Below, piece by piece: positions 6,041 through 8,023 of a DNA stretch of 8,023 nt. Numbering within the stretch: the first letter of the stretch is position 1; each line of letters starts with the position of its first letter. Source of the stretch: Solirubrobacteraceae bacterium (GTDB lineage Bacteria; Actinomycetota; Thermoleophilia; Solirubrobacterales; Solirubrobacteraceae). The translations under genes and the position numbers were made by a program. The stretch spans positions 1 to 8,023 of the forward strand of contig JAICJK010000089.1 in assembly GCA_025928415.1 (NCBI GenBank). Direction: 5' to 3'. Under the pieces are notes generated by a model. It did not search any database and was not told the origin of the DNA. It was given only the letters and a program-made list of their open reading frames with translations.

Positions 6041-6901
6041 ATGGCCAGCCGCTCGACGCCAGCCCAGGACCCGGCCGGCGGCCCGCCCGGCGCGGACGCC
6101 GAGCTGAAGGCGCGCCACCGCGCGATGTGGGCCTCCGGCGACTACGCGTCGATGGTCGAGACGTTCCTGCTGCCGCTCGGCCCGCGGCTGGTCGCGGCGT
6201 GCGGCATCGGCCGCGGCACGCGCGTGCTCGACGTCGCCGCCGGGACCGGGAACGCCGCGATCCCCGCCGCGCAGCAGGGCGCCGACGTCACCGCGAGCGA
6301 CCTGACGCCCGAGCTGCTCGAGGCCGGCCGCCGCCGCGCGCAGGCCGCGGGCGCCGAGCTGACGTGGGCCGAGGCCGACGCCGAGCGGCTCCCGTTCGCC
6401 GACGCGTCCTTCGACGTCGTGATGTCCTCGATCGGCGCGATGTTCGCGCCCCGCCACGAGGCTGTCGCCGGCGAGCTGATCCGCGTGTGCCGGCCGGGCG
6501 GCACGATCGGGCTGCTGAGCTGGACGCCGGAGGGCATGGTCGGCGCGCTGTTCGCCGTGATGGGGCCGTTCGCCCCGCCGCCCCCGCCGGGCGCGACGCC
6601 CCCGCCGCGGTGGGGCAGCGAGGCGCACGTGCGCGAGCTGCTCGGCGATCGCGCCACGCTGCACACCGCCGAGCGCGACGTGCTCGAGGTCACGGCCTTC
6701 GCGCACCCCCGCGACTACGCCGCGCACTTCCGGGAGCGCTACGGGCCGACCATCGCCGCGCGGGCCAACGCGGGGCGGACGGGGCGCGAGGCCGAGTTCG
6801 ACGCGGCGCTCGACGGGTTCTGCGAGGACTGGAACCGCGGCACGCCGGATCGCGCGCGGTTCGAGATGGAGTACCTGGTGGCGGTCGGCACGCGGGCCTG
6901 A
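6041..6901 (+). CDS. Class I SAM-dependent methyltransferase
   Basis: A protein of 286 residues. The Rossmann-type methyltransferase fold is clear: motif I is VLDVAAGTGNAAIPAA (62-77), the acidic residue at the end of the second strand is Asp87 in TASDLTPELLEAG, and EADAERLPFADASFDVVMSS (111-130) covers the adenine-binding acid and motif IV. RVCRPGGTIGLLSW (148-161) is the usual post-IV segment. This matches the UbiE/Methyltransf_11-like group. A proline-rich stretch (about 176-190) followed by RWGSEAHVRELLGDR lies in the substrate-side cap, where many relatives of this type also carry proline-rich WG-containing sequence. The substrate is unknown. The start at ATG 6041 is fixed by GAAGGGAG six bases upstream. 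The arsR-like gene follows on the same strand but has its own promoter, so co-regulation with it is uncertain. Confidence 0.88.
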   Translation: MASRSTPAQDPAGGPPGADAELKARHRAMWASGDYASMVETFLLPLGPRLVAACGIGRGTRVLDVAAGTGNAAIPAAQQGADVTASDLTPELLEAGRRRAQAAGAELTWAEADAERLPFADASFDVVMSSIGAMFAPRHEAVAGELIRVCRPGGTIGLLSWTPEGMVGALFAVMGPFAPPPPPGATPPPRWGSEAHVRELLGDRATLHTAERDVLEVTAFAHPRDYAAHFRERYGPTIAARANAGRTGREAEFDAALDGFCEDWNRGTPDRARFEMEYLVAVGTRA

Positions 6902-6922
6902 TCCGGCCGCCCGGGCGCGTGG

Positions 6923-6951
6923 TTGACACCGCTAGTCGTAAGTCGTAACTT
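6923..6951 (+). promoter_or_regulatory. Promoter of the ArsR-SRPBCC-YCII operon
   Basis: A perfect TTGACA (6923-6928) is followed after 17 bases by TAACTT (6946-6951), the best-formed promoter in the window. Initiation is expected around 6957-6962, which overlaps the GTG at 6962. The -10 box lies inside one palindrome and the start region inside a second, as expected for an autorepressed ArsR promoter. Confidence 0.7.
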
Positions 6952-6953
6952 AC
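6938..6953. promoter_or_regulatory. Palindrome GTAAGT-N4-ACTTAC over the -10 box, candidate operator
   Basis: Perfect 6-bp arms at 6938-6943 and 6948-6953 surround a 4-base spacer. The -10 box of the arsR-like promoter lies inside. A direct repeat, AGTCGTA twice (6934-6940 and 6941-6947), overlaps its left half. Binding here would block RNA polymerase. Confidence 0.6.
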
Positions 6954-6971
6954 CGTTCGTCGTGACGAACG
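6954..6971. promoter_or_regulatory. Palindrome CGTTCGTC-GT-GACGAACG over the start region, candidate operator
   Basis: Perfect 8-bp arms at 6954-6961 and 6964-6971 flank two bases. It abuts the upstream palindrome with no gap and covers the predicted transcription start and the proposed GTG start codon at 6962. It could be a second repressor site, or in RNA a small hairpin hiding the start if transcription begins upstream of it. Confidence 0.6.
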
Positions 6972-7294
6972 CTTCAGCGATGATGACGGCCCTGGGCGAC
7001 CCGACGCGGCAGGCGATCCTCGATCGCCTGTCCGACGGTCCGCGTCCGGTCGGGGAGCTCGCGGACGGGCTGCCGGTCAGCCGGCCCGCGGTCTCCCAGC
7101 ACCTCAAGGTGCTGAAGGACGTCGGGCTGGTGCTCGACCGTCAGGTCGGCACGCGCCGCCTGTACCGCGTCGACCCGGCCGGCCTGGCGCTCCTGCGCAG
7201 TCACCTCGACCAGTTCTGGCAGCGGTCGCTGGAGGCGTTCGAGTCCACCATCGAAGACCAGGAGGGCGCGTCAGATGATGATCCAGCCGATTGA
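6962..7294 (+). CDS. ArsR/SmtB-family winged-helix transcriptional repressor
   Basis: A protein of 110 residues. The family signature is clear: TALGDPTRQAILDRLSDGPR (9-28), then the helix-turn-helix with recognition helix SRPAVSQHLKVLKDVGLV (40-57), a beta wing VGTRRLYRVD (62-71) and the C-terminal helix LDQFWQRSLEAFES. There is no cysteine, so the classic ArsR/SmtB metal site is absent; it resembles the SdpR-like metal-independent repressors found next to SRPBCC proteins. It probably binds DNA as a dimer and represses its own operon. The start is uncertain: GTG at 6962 is chosen because it sits just after the promoter, while ATG at 6980 or 6983 would give a slightly shorter protein. A TTG at 6923 is in frame but is the -35 box. 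The SRPBCC gene overlaps its 3' end by 20 bases. Confidence 0.88.
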   Translation: MTNASAMMTALGDPTRQAILDRLSDGPRPVGELADGLPVSRPAVSQHLKVLKDVGLVLDRQVGTRRLYRVDPAGLALLRSHLDQFWQRSLEAFESTIEDQEGASDDDPAD

Positions 7295-7751
7295 CCCCAT
7301 CCGCCGGGAGACCGTCGTGCCCGCCTCGCAGCAGCGGGCCTTCGAGACCTTCACCGCGCGGATCACCGACTGGTGGCCGAGCCGTCACCACATCGGCAGC
7401 GCCGACATCGAGCAGGTGATCATCGAGCCGCGGGCCGGGGGGCGCTGGTACACGCGCCATGTCGACGGGACCGAGACCTCGACCGGCGTGGTCGTCGCCT
7501 GGGAGCCGCCCGAGCGCCTGGTCGTCACCTGGCAGATCAGCGCCGACTGGAAGTTCGACCCGTCGCTGGTCACGACCGTCGAGGTGCGCTTCGAGGACGA
7601 GGGGCCCGACCGCACGCGCGTGCGCCTGGAGCATCGCGACCTCGATCGCTACGGCCCCGACGCGGAGCGGATGCACGAGACGTTCGACGGCCCCGGCGCC
7701 TGGGAGGGCACCCTGGCGGCGTTCGCCGGCGCCCTGGAGCCGGTCCGGTGA
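7275..7751 (+). CDS. SRPBCC/AHSA1-like domain protein
   Basis: A protein of 158 residues covering a whole single START/Bet v 1-like domain. Visible family features are an opening strand IRRETVVPASQQRAFETFT, the ITDWWP segment at 30-35, EPRAGGRWYTRHVDG at about 52-66, GVVVAWEPPERLVVTWQI, and a final helix after MHETFDGPGAWEGTLAAFA. AHSA1-like bacterial proteins have a hydrophobic cavity that may bind a small ligand; no ligand can be inferred here. The ribosome binding site GGAGGG (7261-7266) lies 8 bases before ATG 7275; ATG 7278 is an alternative. It starts within the arsR-like gene, and its stop overlaps the start of the YCII gene, so translation of the three is probably coupled. ArsR-SRPBCC pairs are common in bacteria, with the repressor controlling the SRPBCC gene. 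Confidence 0.88.
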   Translation: MMIQPIDPIRRETVVPASQQRAFETFTARITDWWPSRHHIGSADIEQVIIEPRAGGRWYTRHVDGTETSTGVVVAWEPPERLVVTWQISADWKFDPSLVTTVEVRFEDEGPDRTRVRLEHRDLDRYGPDAERMHETFDGPGAWEGTLAAFAGALEPVR

Positions 7752-8020
7752 GGTACGTCGTCCTCTACGAGTCCGCCGAGGACGTCGCGGCCAAGGCGCC
7801 GGCGCACTTCCCCGCCCACCGCGCGCGGATCGACGCCTTCCACGAGCGCGGGGCGATCCTGCAGGTCGGCACGTTCGCCGACCCGCAGTCCCAGGGCTCG
7901 ATGGCGGTCTTCCCGAGTCGCGCCGACGCCGAGGCGTTCGTCGACGGGGACCCGTTCGTCGAGCACGGCGTCGTGCGCCGCTGGGAGATCCGCGAGTGGA
8001 ACGAGATCCTGGGCAGCTGA
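7748..8020 (+). CDS. YCII-related domain protein
   Basis: A protein of 90 residues beginning MRYVVLYESAEDV, the standard first strand of YciI-like proteins. Candidate active-site residues of this ferredoxin-like fold are His20 or His24 in AHFPAHRARIDAF and the Asp in FVDGDPFVEHGVV (64-76); GTFADP at 41-46 is a typical turn. Family members are small dimeric proteins, some with dehydrochlorinase or isomerase-like activity, most uncharacterised. The GTG start overlaps the stop of the SRPBCC gene in the junction GTGA, and GGAG at 7736-7739 provides a ribosome binding site. YCII proteins also occur next to sigma factors, but here the partner is an ArsR-SRPBCC pair. The gene is complete, ending three bases before the window edge, and whether the operon continues cannot be seen. 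Confidence 0.85.
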   Translation: MRYVVLYESAEDVAAKAPAHFPAHRARIDAFHERGAILQVGTFADPQSQGSMAVFPSRADAEAFVDGDPFVEHGVVRRWEIREWNEILGS

Positions 8021-8023
8021 GCC

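Noticed and set aside
6908..6917. CGCCCGGGCG palindrome after the methyltransferase as a terminator
   Set aside because: It has no room for a loop and is too short; probably compositional.
6923..6961. TTG at 6923 as start of the ArsR-like gene
   Set aside because: The TTG is the first half of a perfect TTGACA -35 box with a properly spaced -10, so it should lie upstream of the transcript.

Overview
The window is about 8 kb of very GC-rich, densely coding bacterial DNA, with codons strongly biased to G/C at third positions, many GTG starts and several starts without a ribosome binding site. The secreted protein at 671-1765 has an architecture I associate with high-GC Actinomycetota, especially Thermoleophilia (Solirubrobacter/Conexibacter-like): a degenerate RTX-type N-terminal region, a Pro/Val/Thr linker and a basic Cys-containing tail. 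That placement is inference. I see no rRNA, tRNA, CRISPR array, insertion sequence or phage gene, and no stretch over 300 bases without a gene.

Layout. (i) 1-526, minus: a DUF302 protein followed by the N-terminal fragment of an alditol/xylitol-oxidase-like FAD enzyme cut by the window edge. (ii) 671-1765, plus: a secreted RTX-like protein with a VTPP-repeat linker, closed by hairpins shared with the convergent gene. (iii) 1854-3026, minus, and 3097-4500, plus: a phytoene-desaturase-like FAD oxidoreductase, divergent from a MocR/PdxR regulator (winged helix plus aminotransferase-like domain). A 70-bp gap with a dyad separates them, the usual layout for a local regulator and its target. (iv) 4521-5891, minus: a 456-residue protein of unassigned function with propeller-like sequence. 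(v) 6041-6901, plus: a class I SAM-dependent methyltransferase. (vi) 6962-8020, plus: a compact operon of an ArsR-family repressor, an SRPBCC/AHSA1-like protein and a YCII-like protein, with overlapping reading frames and a well-formed promoter carrying two adjacent palindromes.

Most products belong to recognisable families with unknown substrates. I do not see a clear new multi-gene defence or mobile system. The most interesting signals are regulatory: the double dyad at the arsR-like promoter, dyads at the MocR and propeller-gene promoters, and a recurring pattern of -10-like TAnnnT boxes about 7-11 bases before start codons that lack a Shine-Dalgarno, which suggests leaderless transcripts. 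The unassigned propeller-like protein and the secreted repeat protein are the least explained coding genes.
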